From Piliocolobus tephrosceles (taxonomy: Eukaryota > Chordata > Mammalia > Primates > Cercopithecidae), in assembly GCF_002776525.5 (NCBI RefSeq), contig NC_045437.1, positions 135,603,621 to 135,667,620 of the forward strand: 64,000 nucleotides of DNA, in the 5' to 3' direction. Positions 34,956-47,253 of the stretch are shown here, piece by piece. Made by a program: the position numbers and the translations under genes. The first letter of the stretch is position 1. Each line of letters opens with the position of its first letter. The notes beneath the pieces are model-generated. The model was not told the DNA's origin and did not search any database. It saw only the letters and a program-made list of their open reading frames with translations.

Positions 34956-35009
34956 TCTATCTTCTTTTATATATACACATCTTGAAATTTTTTCATAATA
35001 AAAGGCTAA

Positions 35010-35303
35010 TTTATTTATTTTGAGACAGGGTCTCCTCCAGTTGCTCAGGCTGGAGTGCATTGGTGTGATTTTGGCTCACTACAACATCCACCTCCCAGGC
35101 TCAAGCCGTCCTCTCACCTTAGCCTCCCAAGTAACTGGATTACAAGTGCCCGTCACCACACCGGCTAATTTTTTTATATTTTTAGTAGAGATGGGGTTTC
35201 TCCATGTTACCCAGGCTGGTCTTGAACTCCTGGCTCAAGTAATCAACCCACCTCAGCCTCCCAAAGTGCTGGTATTACAGGCATGAACCACCACACCCGG
35301 CAG
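35010..35303 (-). mobile_element. Alu (older), minus strand
   Basis: Antisense Alu 'tgagacagggtctcctccag' to 'ccaccacacccggcag'. Target duplication 'taaaaggct' at 34999-35007 and 35304-35312. Confidence 0.9.
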
Positions 35304-35312
35304 TAAAAGGCT

Positions 35313-36508
35313 CTTTAAAAGGCTCAACACAGCTATTCACTCTGAGCTGCATGGGACCAGAAGATTAACAATTATCCATCCACTCAATGGATATTTATTG
35401 AGCATTTACTATGAACAAGTCGCTGAGATAAACACGCCCTCAAGTGGGTACAGATAAAAATAATTATAATCAGAGCAGGAGACATCACAAGAGAGGCCCA
35501 AATGCAGGGCAATAATGAGTCAGTGAGGGAGGGGTTATTACTCCCGCACTGACTTATTGACCCCTTGTTATTGGGGTACAAGGCAAGACTGAATCATAGA
35601 CTATTCAAGCAGGAAGAGTCTTTATTACAACTATTGTATTTACATTTGATAAATCTAAGCTCCAAAGATAGGAGGTCACTTTCCCCATTTATCACAGGAA
35701 CATTTTTTTCTGTAGTTAATTCATAGAAAATGTATTATGTCCTATCACCTTGCCAAGAACTTCACACATACTATTTCATTTAATCCTCACAATGTGTTCC
35801 ATTATTATCCCATTTTCCAGAGAAGGAAACAGAAGCTCAGAGACGGTAAGTGACTCATCCAAGTTAACATAGCCAGGAAGTGGCAGAGCTGTGTCTCAAA
35901 CCGTAGTTTGTCTCTAAACTTCTTCCCACTATTCTTGGGTTTAATCAGAATTCCTTCCACCACTCCATGCTGGGTTATGCTGTAATAAGATGTACAGAGA
36001 GAGCGTGCAAACATTTTAGGTAGACGAAATGGAGAAGATGAAACTAACATCGGTAGTTTGTCCTGCAGGGATTTCTAGGACTGACAAACACAGAGGGAAA
36101 AGCCTATGGCATTAATAATTTTGTCACTAGACAACGATTGCATTCATACAAATGCATGAAATTTGCCTACTGTAGCCATTTTTCAGACAGAGCTTTCTGC
36201 TCCCAGGCTGTGGGTGTTTACATTTGACAGTATGAAGCCCAGTTGTAACCTTCAGTCCTACTGAAGGTCTCTGAGCCTCCTCTGGCAGTTTTTCCCCACT
36301 CACACTCACACTTAACTGCAGTGTGGAAGGCTACAGGAGCCAAGGCTCTCACATGAGACCCAGCTACGTCTTTTCTCCTCCCAGAGGTGCTCTGTGGCAT
36401 CATGGAAAACTGGGCTCTCATTCCCAGTTCCGGCAGTAATTCACGAAGTAACAAGTGAGGCATTCAACCTCTCTAAGCCTTCCCCTCTGTCACATAAAAG
36501 GGTTGGAC
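35313..36508. other. Intergenic with L2 and MIR relics
   Basis: L2-like end at about 35375-35470 ('tatttattgagcatttacta'), reverse MIR at about 35690-35900 ('gagaaggaaacagaagctca', 'gacggtaagtgactcatcca'), and a MIR-like 3' half at about 36395-36508 ('ttcaacctctctaagccttc') running straight into the LTR12. Confidence 0.6.
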
Positions 36509-36944
36509 TGTGTCTAGAATTGGTGGGTTCTTGGTCTCGCTGACTTCAAGAAGGAAGTCGCAGACCCTGGCGGTGAGTGTCACAGTTCTTAAAGACGGTG
36601 TGTCCACGGTTTCTTCCTTGTAGGTGAGTTCATGGTCTCGCTGACTTCAGGAATGCAACTGCAAACCTTCGTAGTGAGTGTTACTTCAACTCTTAAACTC
36701 AGTGCCTCTGGAGTTATTTGTTCTTCCCGGTGGGTTCGTGGTCTTGCTGGCTTCAGGAGTGAAGCTGCAGACCTTTGCAGTGAGTGTTACAGCTCATAAA
36801 GGTGGTGTGGACCCAGGGGCAACAAGATTGATTGTAAAGAACAAAATAATAAAGCTTCCACAAATAGAAGTGCACTGGAGCTGGGTGCCTCTGGTGGGCT
36901 CAGGCAGCCTGCTGTTATTCCCTTATGTGACCCCACCCACATCC

Positions 36945-37085
36945 TGCTGATTGGTCCATTTTACAGAGAGCTGATTGGTCTATTTTATGGAGAGTTGATT
37001 GCTCCATTTTACGTAGTGCTGATTGGTGCATTTACAATCCCTGAGCTAGACACAGAGTGTTGATTGGTGCATTTACAATCCTCTA
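36945..37085 (-). promoter_or_regulatory. CCAAT/NF-Y-type repeat array of LTR12
   Basis: Tandem 'gattggt' phrases spaced 24 to 50 bp apart. On the LTR's own strand these are ACCAATC boxes, matching the U3 enhancer repeats described for LTR12. One copy is 'gattgct', a lost site. Activity is inferred. Confidence 0.7.
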
Positions 37086-37320
37086 GCTAGACATAAAGGT
37101 TCTCCAAGTCCCCACTAGACTCAGGACCCCAGCTGGCTTCACCTAGTGGATCCCACACCAGGGTTGCAAGCGGAGCTGACCCCCAGTCTCACACTGTGTG
37201 CCAGCACTCCTCAGCCCTCCGGCAGTCAATGGGACCAGTCGCTGCGGCGCAGGGGGCAGCGCTGGTTGGGGAGGCTCAGGCTGCACAGGAGCCTACAGTG
37301 GTGGAGGGAGGTTCAGGCAT

Positions 37321-37368
37321 GGTGGGCTACAGCTTCCGAGCCCTGGTGGGCTACAGCTTCCGAGCCCT
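37321..37368 (+). repeat. 2 x 24-bp tandem duplication within LTR12
   Basis: Unit 37321-37344 repeated exactly at 37345-37368 ('ggtgggctacagcttccgag' then 'ccct'). Confidence 0.96.
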
Positions 37369-37929
37369 GCCCCACAGGGAGGGAGCTGAGGCCCGGCGAG
37401 AATGTGAGCACCCGGCCGGCCGGCACTGCTAGGGGACCCAGAGCACTCTCTGCAGCTGCTGGCCCAGGTGCTAAGCCCCTCACTGCCCCAAGCAGGCGGC
37501 GCCAGCCAGTGCTCCGACTGCAGGGCCTGCCAAGCCCATGCCCACCCGGAACTTGCGGTGGCCCGGTTCTCACCCGCGCCACTCCCTCCACACCTCCCCA
37601 CAAGCAGAGGGAGCTGGTTCCGTCCTCAGCCAGCCCAGAGAGGGGCTCCCACAGTGCCCTGGCAGGCTGAAGGGCTCCTCAAGCGCTGCCAGAGTGGATG
37701 CAGAGGCCGAGGAGGTGCCCAGAATGAGGGCTGCTGCTAGCACATTGTCACCTCTCAGGACCACATGAGATTTAGAAAAGCACATTCTTCTCTGACAAGG
37801 CATAATTACATGAAATCCAAAAAGATTTTCTCTTTGTGTTCTATCAATCAGTGAAGTCAGAGAAGTAGAAAGACATTGTAAAAAAATTAACAGAAACAAG
37901 AAACTTCTATAAACCTAATAAAAACTTGT

Positions 37930-38275
37930 TATAGACTGAACGTTTGTTTCCCCAAAACTCACATGTTGAAATCCTTCTAATCTCCAATGTGATGGTATTA
38001 AGAGGTGATTATGTGATGAGGTTGGAGCCCTTATGAATGGGATTAGTACTGTTATAGGAAGAGACACAAGAACTCACCGTCTGTCTCCTCTCTGGCCTGT
38101 GAGTATACAATGAGAAAATAGACATCTGCAAACCAGAAAGCAAGCCCTTACCAGATACAACAACTGCTGGCACCTTGATCTTGAATTCCCAGTCCCCAGA
38201 ACTGTGAGAAATAAATTTCTGTTGGTTAAGCTACCCAGGCTATGGTATTTTTCTTATAGCAGTCCAAACTAAGGC
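37930..38275 (+). mobile_element. MaLR/MLT-type LTR
   Basis: 'tgttatagactgaacg', 'ctcacatgttgaaatccttc', 'ccttatgaatgggattagta', 'gcaccttgatcttgaattcc', 'agaactgtgagaaataaatt' (poly(A) signal) and 'cttatagcagtccaaac'. Subfamily uncertain. Confidence 0.75.
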
Positions 38276-39101
38276 CAAAAATTAAATAATATGTGTGTGT
38301 ATATATACACATATAACATATTTATATATTTCACAATAGAGTGTTTGAGTGCCACATTATTTTTTGTTACTATTGGACTCAGAATATCAACAGATTAGGG
38401 TTTCTACCTCAGCTTTGCAAAGCACTAGCTACGTGACCTCATTGGTTATAATAACAATAATAATTAATATCCCTTTAATACTGCATATATGTTACAAACA
38501 AAACACTCTCCTGTCTCCCTCTGGGGCAAGTCACATGAACTCAGCTCATCTATCATGACAAGTGGGAGCACATGTAATACAGTGCCTGTAACATTACAGA
38601 TTCTTGGCGAAAACTTTTTGAAATTGTGTCACGTTATTTTGAACAATGTGTAAACTTATTCATGATTATTACTCTATAAACATCCAGGCTTATATAAAGT
38701 TTGCAGCCACCTACTGTGGAAAAAAATCTATTCAGATATGCTTGTCTTTACATTCTTGAAAACTAATGTTTTTAAATGTCACCTTATATCTTCTGGGTTG
38801 TTCATTACAACAGCAATAATAGTGATAAATGTGTTATTTCCATGTTTTCTATTACAATTCCAAAAAATTTCTCACAAACTCAGGTAGCCCATTATAAGAT
38901 GCCACAAAGATCAAATAAGAAAAATATATAAAACATCCATGGGAGGGATATCCTCCATTGAAAAGTTAAAGCCAAAAATCGAGGATTTTTAAATGATGTG
39001 TATCACAACTAGATGGTTCTTTGCTCTTACCAGGCACTCAAGTGTTAATGACAATATTTTGTCACCATCGTGAGCATGTTCTTTTGATTGGATTTTAATT
39101 A
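38276..39101. other. AT-rich intergenic
   Basis: (TG/TA)n-rich stretch at about 38290-38335. No gene or nameable repeat. Ends at the TA target of the Tigger1 element. Confidence 0.5.
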
Positions 39102-40137
39102 CAAGCACACCTCATTTTATTGCATTTCACTTTATTGTGGTTTGCAGATACTGAATTTTACAAATTGAAAGTTTATGGCAACCCCCCATTAAGCAAGTCT
39201 ATTGGCACTGTTTTTCTAATAGCATGTGCTCATTTCATGTCTCTGTGCCGCACTTTAGTAATTCTCATAATATTTCAACTTTTCATTATTTATTATATCC
39301 ATTGTAGTGATCTGTGATCAGTGACCTTGGATGTTACTATTGTAATGGTTTTTGGGTGCCATTAACCACACCCATATAAGACAGTGAACTTAATCAGTAA
39401 ATGTTGTGTGTGTTCCGACTGCTCCACCAACCAGCCATTCCTGTCTCCCTCTCTCTCCATGGGCCTCTCTATTCCCTGAGACACAATAATATTAAAATAG
39501 GCTAATTAAGAAACTTACAATGGCCTTCAAGTGTTCAAGTGAAAGGAAGAGTTGCACGTCTCTCACTTTAAGTCAAAAGCTATAATTGATTATGCTTAAT
39601 GAGGAAGGCATATCAAAAGCCAAGACAAGCAGAAAGCTAGGACTCTTGCACCAGAGAGTGAAGTTGTGAATGCAAAGGAAAAGTCCTTGAAGGAAATTAA
39701 ACATACTACTACAGCAAACACACAAATGATAAGAAAGTGAAACAGCCTTATTGCTGATACAGAGAAAGTTTGAGTGATCTAGATCGATGATTAAAGCAGC
39801 CACAACATTTCTTAAAACCAAACTTAAAAACCTAATCCAGGTCAAGGCCCTAACTCTCTTCAATTCTGTGAAGGCTGAGAAAGGTGAAAAAAGCTGCAGA
39901 GAAAAGTTGGCAACTAGCAGAGGTTAGTTCATGAGGTTTAAGGAAAGAAGCCATCTCCATGACATAAAAGTGCAAGGTAAAGCAGAAAGTGTTGATGTAG
40001 AAGCTGCAGCAAAGTATCCAGAAGTTCCAGCTAAGAAAATTGATGAAAGCTATACTAAACAACAAATTTTCAATGCAGAAAGGAAGCCTTCTATTGGAAG
40101 AAGATGCCTTCTAGGACTTTTATAGCTAGAGAAGTCA
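39102..40137 (+). mobile_element. Tigger1 DNA transposon, 5' part
   Basis: Mariner/pogo-class Tigger1, beginning with the inverted-repeat type end 'caagcacacctcatttt' immediately after a TA dinucleotide (39100-39101). Then come 'agtttatggcaaccccccat', 'gtgatctgtgatcagtgacc', 'gtgtgtgttccgactgctcc' and the transposase start. It is cut off at about 40137 where L1 sequence begins, and the 3' part is not in the window. Confidence 0.9.
39520..40137 (+). pseudogene. Tigger1 transposase N-terminal relic
   Basis: The frame starts ATG at 39520 and gives MAFKCSSERKSCTSLTLSQKL before a stop at 39583-39585. It continues, frame-shifted, through sequence that in intact Tigger1 encodes the CENP-B-like helix-turn-helix DNA-binding domain. 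The DDE catalytic region is absent because the element is truncated. The frame at 39931-40125 is a surviving fragment. Non-functional. Confidence 0.8.
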
Positions 40138-40321
40138 TGTAGACCAATGGAACAGAATAGAGAATCCAGATACAAATCCACACATTTATAACCAATTCAT
40201 CTTTGACAAAGGTGCCAAGAACTTACAATGGGGAAAGGATGGTCTTTTCAATAAATGATGCTGGGAAAATTGGATAAATATATGCATAAGAATTAAAACT
40301 AAGAAACTTAGAAAATATCTT
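40138..40321 (+). mobile_element. L1 ORF2 fragment (C-terminal third)
   Basis: 'agaccaatggaacagaatag', 'tctttgacaaaggtgccaag' and 'ttcaataaatgatgctggga' are the post-RT L1 ORF2 phrases. They precede earlier-ORF2 sequence at 40322, so this is a separate fragment. Confidence 0.75.
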
Positions 40322-40750
40322 GAGACAAAAGCAAAAATGCAACATACCAAAACTTACGATATGCAACAAAAATAGTACTAAGAAGGAAGAACAAGAAAAG
40401 GAAGAAGAAACTAAGCCCAAAGCTTTTAGAAGGAAAGAAACAGTAAACATTAGAGTAGAAATAAAATAGAGAATAGAAAAAAAAAAAGAACAGTTAGTTT
40501 TTTAAAAAGATAGATAAAATTGACAAATGTTTAGAAGGAAAGAAAGAAGACTCAAATAAATACAATTAGAAATTAAAGAGGAGACATTACAACAGATGCC
40601 ACAGAATAAAAGGAATCATAAGAGAGTACAATGAACAATTACATGCCAACAAACTAGATAACCTAAAAGAAATAGAGAAACTCCTAGAAAAATACAATGT
40701 ACCAAGACTGAGTCATGAATAAATAAAAAGCCTGGACTTAAAATCTTTGT
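40322..40750 (+). mobile_element. Old L1M ORF2, left part
   Basis: Linker between endonuclease and RT: 'aacataccaaaacttacgat', 'aaaagatagataaaattgac', 'attacaacagatgccacaga' and 'atgtaccaagactgagtcat'. It continues at 47585 after the younger L1PB insertion. Confidence 0.75.
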
Positions 40751-40754
40751 CAAT

Positions 40755-42211
40755 GGGGAGGGGATTATGGTGGACAGGAGGCAGGACTAGATTGCAGCTC
40801 CAACTTGAAAAGAGCAGTGTGTGGAGGCTTGCATCATGAATTTTTGCTCCACAATGACTTCAGGAGTAAATCAGGAAGCTGAGAGGACCGAGGACCCACA
40901 GACCCCCTGAAGGAAGTGGATTGCTCCTGTAGGACCCAGGAGACAACCCAAATACTGTGAGTGCCCAAACTGTGGAATTGGGAAAGGGAGATTGTCCACC
41001 CCCGAACACACCCCCCACTGAGGAAACTGAAGGCCTAGATTACAGGAGAAGATTTTGACCTTACCTGGAGCTGAGTCAATTTAGAGAGCTGAGTGAAATA
41101 CAGGGGTAGAGAAAGCAGCAGGAAAAGCCCTGGGAGCTCATTGGGTCTCCTAGGAAGTCATTTTTGTCTGGCCTCACAGGGGTCCTTCAGGAGGAGAGGC
41201 CAGAGGCACTGGGAAAAGCCCACAGGGAAAAGGAAATCTCAGCTGAACTTTGTAGCAATGGCATGCAGACTCCACAGGCGGGGGAAGAAGGAAAGTCACG
41301 TTTGCTTTCGCAGCTGGAAGATGGGTAGCCTTGAGCAAGTTCTCAATCCTGCTCGCCCACTGCCTGAAAACAGACTCAGTGTTGTTGGGTGGTGGGGAAA
41401 CAGTGGGAATGAGACCAGCCCTTCAGATTACGTGGGAGCTGGGTGAGGCCTGTGACTGCTGGCTTTCCCCTACTTCCCTGACAACCTGCATGACACAGTA
41501 GAGACAGTCGTAATCCTCCTAGGAATATAACACCAGTGACCTGAACCTCACCCCCATCCCCACAGCAGCCACAGCAAGACCCGGCCACCAAGAGTCTGGT
41601 CTTAGACACACCTACCCCTGCCCCCACCCATTGGTCCTTCCCAGCCCACCCTGGTAAGGGAAGACAAAGGGCCTAAACTCTTAGGAGTTCTAGGGCCCCA
41701 CCCACTGCCTGTTCCTCCACATACTACCACAGCTGATGCTCTCTGGAAAGCACCACCTCCTGGCAGGAGACCAATCAGCACAAAAATAGTACATTAAACC
41801 ACGGAAGCTAAGAACCCTTACAGAGTCCATTTCACACCCCTGCCACCTCCACTGGAACAGATGCTTGTATCCATGACCGAGAGATCCACAGACAGTTCAC
41901 AGTACAGGACTCTATGCAGACAACCCCTAGTACAAGCCTGGAGCCAGTAGACTTGCTGGGTGACTAGATTCAGAAGAGAGATAACAACCACTACAGCTCA
42001 GCTCTCAGGAAGCCACATCCCTAGGAAAATGGGGTGAGTATTACATGAACACCCCAGTGGGACAAAAGAATCTGACAATAGCCTTCAGCCCTAGACCTTC
42101 CCTCTGGCAGAGCCTACCCAAGGAGAAGGAACCAGAAAAACAACTCTGGTAATATGACAAAACAAGGTTCTTTAACACTCCCCCCAAAAAAATTACACTA
42201 GCTCAACAGCA
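40755..42211 (+). promoter_or_regulatory. L1PB 5' UTR (internal promoter region)
   Basis: GC-richer leader of the L1PB upstream of ORF1. In L1 this region holds the internal Pol II promoter and an antisense promoter. Frames at 41093-41627 on both strands are non-coding. Current activity is unknown. Confidence 0.75.
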
Positions 42212-43175
42212 ATGGACCCAAACCAAGAAGAAATCCCTGATTTACCTGAAAAAGAATTCAGGAAGTTAGTTATTAAGCAAATCAGGGAGGCACCAGAGAA
42301 AGGTGAAGCCCAATGCAAGGAAATCCAAAAAATGATACAAGAAGTGAAGGGGAAAATATTCAAGGAAATAGATAGCACAAATAAAAAAAAATCAAAACTT
42401 CAGGAAACAATGGGCACACTTATGGAAATGCAAAATGCTCTGGAAAGTCTCAGTAACAGAACTGAACAAGTAGAAGAAAGAAATTCAGAGAGCGAAGGTA
42501 AGGCTTTCAAATTAACCCACTCCAACAAAGACAAAGAGAAAAGAATAAGAAAATATGAACAAAACATCCAAGAAGCCTGGGATTGTGTTAAACAATCAAG
42601 ACTAAGAATAATCAGCATTCCTGAGCAAGAAGAGAATTCCAAAAGTTTGGAAAACATATTTGGGGGAATAATCAAGGAAAACTTCCCTGGTCTTGCTAGA
42701 GCCCTAGACATCCAAATAGAAGCACAAATCCAATAGAAGCACAAAGAACACCTGGGAAATTCATCGCAAAAAAATCATCGCCTAAGCACATGTGATCAGG
42801 TTATCTAAAGATAAGATGAAGGAAAGAATCTCAAGGCCAGTGAGACAAAAGCACCGGTAACCTATCAAGGAAAACCTACCAGATTAACAGCAGATTTCTC
42901 AGCAGAAACCCTACAAGCTAGAAGAGATTGGGGCCCCATCTTCAGCCTCCTCAAACAAAACAATTATTAGCCAAGAATTTTGCATCTAGTGAAACTAAGC
43001 TTCATATGTGAAGGAAAGATATAGACTTTTTCAGACAAACAAATGCTGAGAGACTTCACCACTACCAAGCCACCACTACAAGAACTGCAAAAAGGAGCTC
43101 TAAATCTTGAAACAAATCTTGGAAACAAATCAAAACAGAACCTCTTTAAAGCATATATCTCAGAGGACCTATAAA
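42212..43175 (+). pseudogene. L1PB ORF1p, disrupted
   Basis: L1 ORF1p is the trimeric RNA-binding chaperone of the retrotransposition particle. The frame MDPNQEEIPDLPEKEFRKL... is open for 174 codons (to 42736). It covers the N-terminus and coiled coil (about residues 50-110, heptad-like, with 'ALESLSNRTEQVEERNSE') and the start of the RRM. A stop at 42734-42736 and later frameshifts break it. Residual RRM/C-terminal sequence ('ctaccagattaacagcagat', 'caagctagaagagattgggg', 'gacaaacaaatgctgagaga') continues to about 43175. Normal length is about 340 residues. Confidence 0.88.
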
Positions 43176-46100
43176 ACAAAAATACAATTTAAAAACAAAA
43201 ACAGAAAACCAAGGTACACAGGCAACAAATAGGATAAACGGAATGATACCTTACATCTCAAAAGGCCTAAATGCTCCTCTTAAAAGAGACAGAATTGCAG
43301 AATGGATGATAATTCACCAAGCAACTATCTTCTGCTTTCAAGAGACTCACCTAACACATAAGGACTCACACAAACTTAAGTAAAGAGTTGGAAAAAGACA
43401 TTTTGTGCAAATGGACACCAAAAGCAAGCAGGAGTAACTATTCTTATATCAGACAAAACAAATGTTAAAGCAGCAGCCATTTAAAAAGACAAAGAGGGAC
43501 ATTATAGAATGATAAAAGACCTTGTCCATCAGGAAAATATCACAATCCTAAATATATATGCACCTAACACTGGAGCTCCGAAATTTATGAAACAATTACT
43601 AATAATCCTAAGAAATGAGATAGGCAGCAACGCAATAATAGTGGGGGACTTTAATACTCCACTATTGATGACACTAGACAGGTCATCAAGACAGAAAGTC
43701 AACAAAGAAACAATGGATTTAACTATACCCTGGAACAAACTGACTTAACAGATATATATAAAGAGAGAATATTCTACCCAACAACTGCAGAATATACACT
43801 CAATTCAACAGCACATGGAACTTTCTCCAAGACAGGCCATATGATAGGCCACAAAACAAGCCTCAACAAATTTAAGAAAATTGAAATTATACCAAGCACT
43901 CTCTCAGACCCCAGTAGAATAAAACCGGAAATCAACTCCAAAAGGAACCTTCAAAACCACGCAAATACATAGAAATTAAATAACCTGCTCCTGCATGATC
44001 ACTGGGTCAAAAATGAAATTCAAGATGGAAATTTAAAAGTTCTTTGAACTAAATGACAACAGTGACACAACCTATCAGAACCTCTAGGACACAGCAAAGG
44101 CAGTGCTAAAAGAAAAGTCCGTAGCACTAAATGCCTACATCAAAAAGTCTGAAAGAACACGGAGAATCTAAGGTCACACCGCAAGAAATTAGAGAACCAA
44201 GAACAAACCAAACCCAAACCCAGCAGAAGAAAGAAAATAACCAAGACCAAAGCAGGGCTAAATGAAATTTAAAGAAAAAAATACAAATGATAAGTGAAAC
44301 AAAAAGCTGGTTCTTTGAAAAGATAAATAAAATTGATACACCATTAGCAAGAATAACCGAGAAGAGAGAAAATCTAAATAAGCTCAATAAGAAACAAAAC
44401 AAGAGATATTACAGCTGACACCACAGAAATACAAAAGATCATTCAAGGCTACTATGAACACATTTACATGCATAAACCAGAAAACCTAGAAGAGAAGGAT
44501 AAATTCCTGGAAAGATACAACCCTCCTAGCTTAAATCAGGAAGAATTTAGATAACCCGAACAGACCCAAAACAAGCAGTGAGACTGATAGGATAATTTTA
44601 AAAATACCAACAAAAAAAAATCCAGGACCAGACAAATTCACAGCAGAATTCTACCAGACATTCAAGGAAGAATTGATACCAATCCTATTGACACTATTCC
44701 ACAAAACAGAGAATGACGGAATCCTCCCTAAATCATTCTATGAAGCCAGTATCACCCTAATACCAAAATCAAGTAAGGATATAACCAAAATAGAAATCTG
44801 CAGACTAATATCCCTGATAAACATAGATGCTAAAATCCTTAAGAAAACACTAGCTAACCAAATCCACAACATATCAAAAAGATAATCCACCACGATTAAG
44901 TGAGTTTCATACCAGAGATGCAGGGATGGTTTAACATACCCAAGCCAATAAATGTGATAAACAACATAACAGAATTAAAAACAAAAATTACACGATCATC
45001 CCACTACATACAGAAAAAGCATTTGACAAAATCCAGCATCTCTTTATGATTAAAACTCTCAGCAAAATCAGCATATAAGGAACATACTGCAATATAATAA
45101 AAGTCACCTATGACAAACCCACAGCCAACATAATACTGAATGGGAAAAAGTTGAAAGCATTCCCTCTGACAACTGGAACAAGACAAGGATGCCCACTCTC
45201 ACCACTCCTCTCCAACATAGTCCTAGCCAGAGTAATCAGACAAGACAAAGAAATAAAGGGCATCCAAATCGATAAAGAGGAAGTTAAACTATCACTGTTT
45301 GCTGATGATATGATCGTTTACCTAGAAAACCCTAAAGACTCCTCCAGAAAGCTCCTAGAACTGATAAAAAAGAACTCAGCAACGTTTCCAGATACAAAAT
45401 TAATGTATGCAAATCAGTAGCTCTTTGATACACTAACAGCAACCAAGCTGAGAATCAAATCAAGAAATCAACCCCTTTTACAAGAGCTGAAAAAACAAAA
45501 ATAAAATTCTTAGAAATATGCCTAACCATGCAGATGAAAGACCTCTACAAGGAAAACTACAGAACATTGCTGAAAGAAATCATAGATGACATAGATCCCA
45601 TGCTCATGGATGGGTAGAATCAATACTGTGAAAATGACCATACTGCCAAAAGCAATCTACAAATTCAATGCAATTCCCATCAAAATACCATCATCATTCT
45701 TAACAGAGTTAGGAAAAAAAATTCTAAAATTCATATGAAATCAAAAACTAGCCCGCATAGCCAAAGCAAGACTAAACAAAAAGAACAAATCTGGAGGCAT
45801 CACATTTCCTGATTTCAAACTATACTATAAGGTTATAGTCACCAAAACATCATGGTACTGATGGACACACAAACCAATGAAACAGAATAGAGAACCCAGG
45901 AATAAAGTCAAATACTTACAGCCAACTGATCTTTGACAAAGCAAACAAAAACATAAAGTGGGAAAAGGACACCCTTTTCAACAAATGGTGCTGGAATAAT
46001 TGGATAGCCACATGTAGGAGAATGAAACCGGATCCTCATCTCTCACCTTATACAAAAATCAACTCAAGATGGATTAAGGACTTAAATCTGAGACCTGAAA

Positions 46101-46854
46101 CTATAAAAATTCTGAAAGATAACATTGGAAAAACCCTTCTAGACATTGGCTTAGGCAAGAATTTCATGACCCAGAACCCAAAAGCAAATAGAATAAAAAC
46201 AAAGATAAATTGTTGGGACTTAATTAAACTGAAGAGCTTTTGCACAGCAAAAGGAACAGTCAGCAGAGTAAACAGACAACCCACAGAGTGGGAAAAAAAT
46301 CTTCACAATCTATTCATCTGACAAAAGACTAATATCCAGAATCTACAATGAACTAAACTAATCAACAAGAAAAAAAAAATCCCGTCAAAAAATGGGCTAA
46401 GGACATGAATAGACAATTCTGAAAAGAAGATACACAAATGGCCAACAAACATGAAAAAATGCTCAACATCACTAATAAACAGGGAAATGTAAATCAAAAC
46501 CACAATGCGATACCACCTTACTCCTGCAAGAATGGCCATAAGCAAAAATTTAAAAAATAGTAGATGTTGGCATGGATTCGGTGAACAGGGAACACTTCTA
46601 CACTGCTGGTGGGAATGTAACTAGTACAGCCACTATGGAAAACAGTGTGGAGATTCCTTAAAGAACTAAAAATAGAACTATCATTTGATCCAGCAGTCCT
46701 ACTACTGGGTGTCTACCCAGAGGAAAAGAAATCATTATATGAAAAAGATACTTGCACATGTATGCTTATAGCAGCACAATTTGCTATTGCAAAAACATGG
46801 AACCAACCCAAATGCCCATCAATCAACGAGTGGATAAAGAAACTGTGGTATATA

Positions 46855-47157
46855 GACAGGGCAAGGTGGCTCATGCCCATAATCCCAGCACTTTGGGAGG
46901 CCAAGGCAGGTGGATCACCTGAGAGCAGGAGTTCAAGACCAGCCTGGCCAATGTGTCAAAACCCCTATCTCTACTAAAAATACAAAAATTGTCCAGGTGT
47001 GGTGGTACATGCCTGTAATCCCAGCTACTTGAGAAACTGAGGCAGGAGAAACACTTGAACCTGGGAGGCAGAGGTTACAGTGAGTCTAGATCATGCCATT
47101 GCACTCCAGCCTGGGCGACAGAGTGAGATTCCATCTCAAAAAAACAAAAAGAAAAGA
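46855..47157 (+). mobile_element. Alu inside L1PB
   Basis: Full-length Alu, with target duplication 'aaagaaactgtggtatata' at 46836-46854 and 'aaagaaactgtaatatata' at 47158-47176 (17 of 19 identical). Confidence 0.95.
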
Positions 47158-47164
47158 AAAGAAA

Positions 47165-47253
47165 CTGTAATATATATACATATTTTATATATATGTATAT
47201 ATGTATATGAATGTATGTATGTGTGTGTGTATATGTGTGTGTGTGTATATATA
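47165..47253 (+). repeat. (TA/TG)n compound microsatellite
   Basis: Alternating 'tatata', 'tatgtatgtatgtg' and 'gtgtgtgtgtatat' just after the Alu, an expansion of the normal 'gtggtatatatata' of L1 ORF2. Confidence 0.9.

Larger units (their letters stand above)
36509..37757 (-). mobile_element. Solo LTR12 (HERV9 LTR), full length
   Basis: 1249-bp LTR read from 37757 ('tgagaggtgaca') down to 36509. Perfect 4-bp target duplication 'ggac' at 36505-36508 and 37758-37761, as expected for an ERV1 integrase. It contains a CCAAT-box array (four intact ATTGG on plus at 36950, 36974, 37022 and 37063, one mutated at about 36998), the known NF-Y-type enhancer region of LTR12, and a GC-rich end. LTR12 elements are known promoters; here transcription would run toward lower coordinates. 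Overlapping frames on both strands (37146-37770) are products of the GC-rich composition, not genes. Confidence 0.93.

Noticed and set aside
37146..37770. Long Gly/Ala/Pro/Arg-rich frames on both strands
   Set aside because: Composition effect of the GC-rich LTR12. No domain, start context or splice evidence.
41093..41627. Frames of 83-117 codons near the L1PB start
   Set aside because: They lie in the L1 5' UTR, which is a promoter region. ORF1 begins at 42212.
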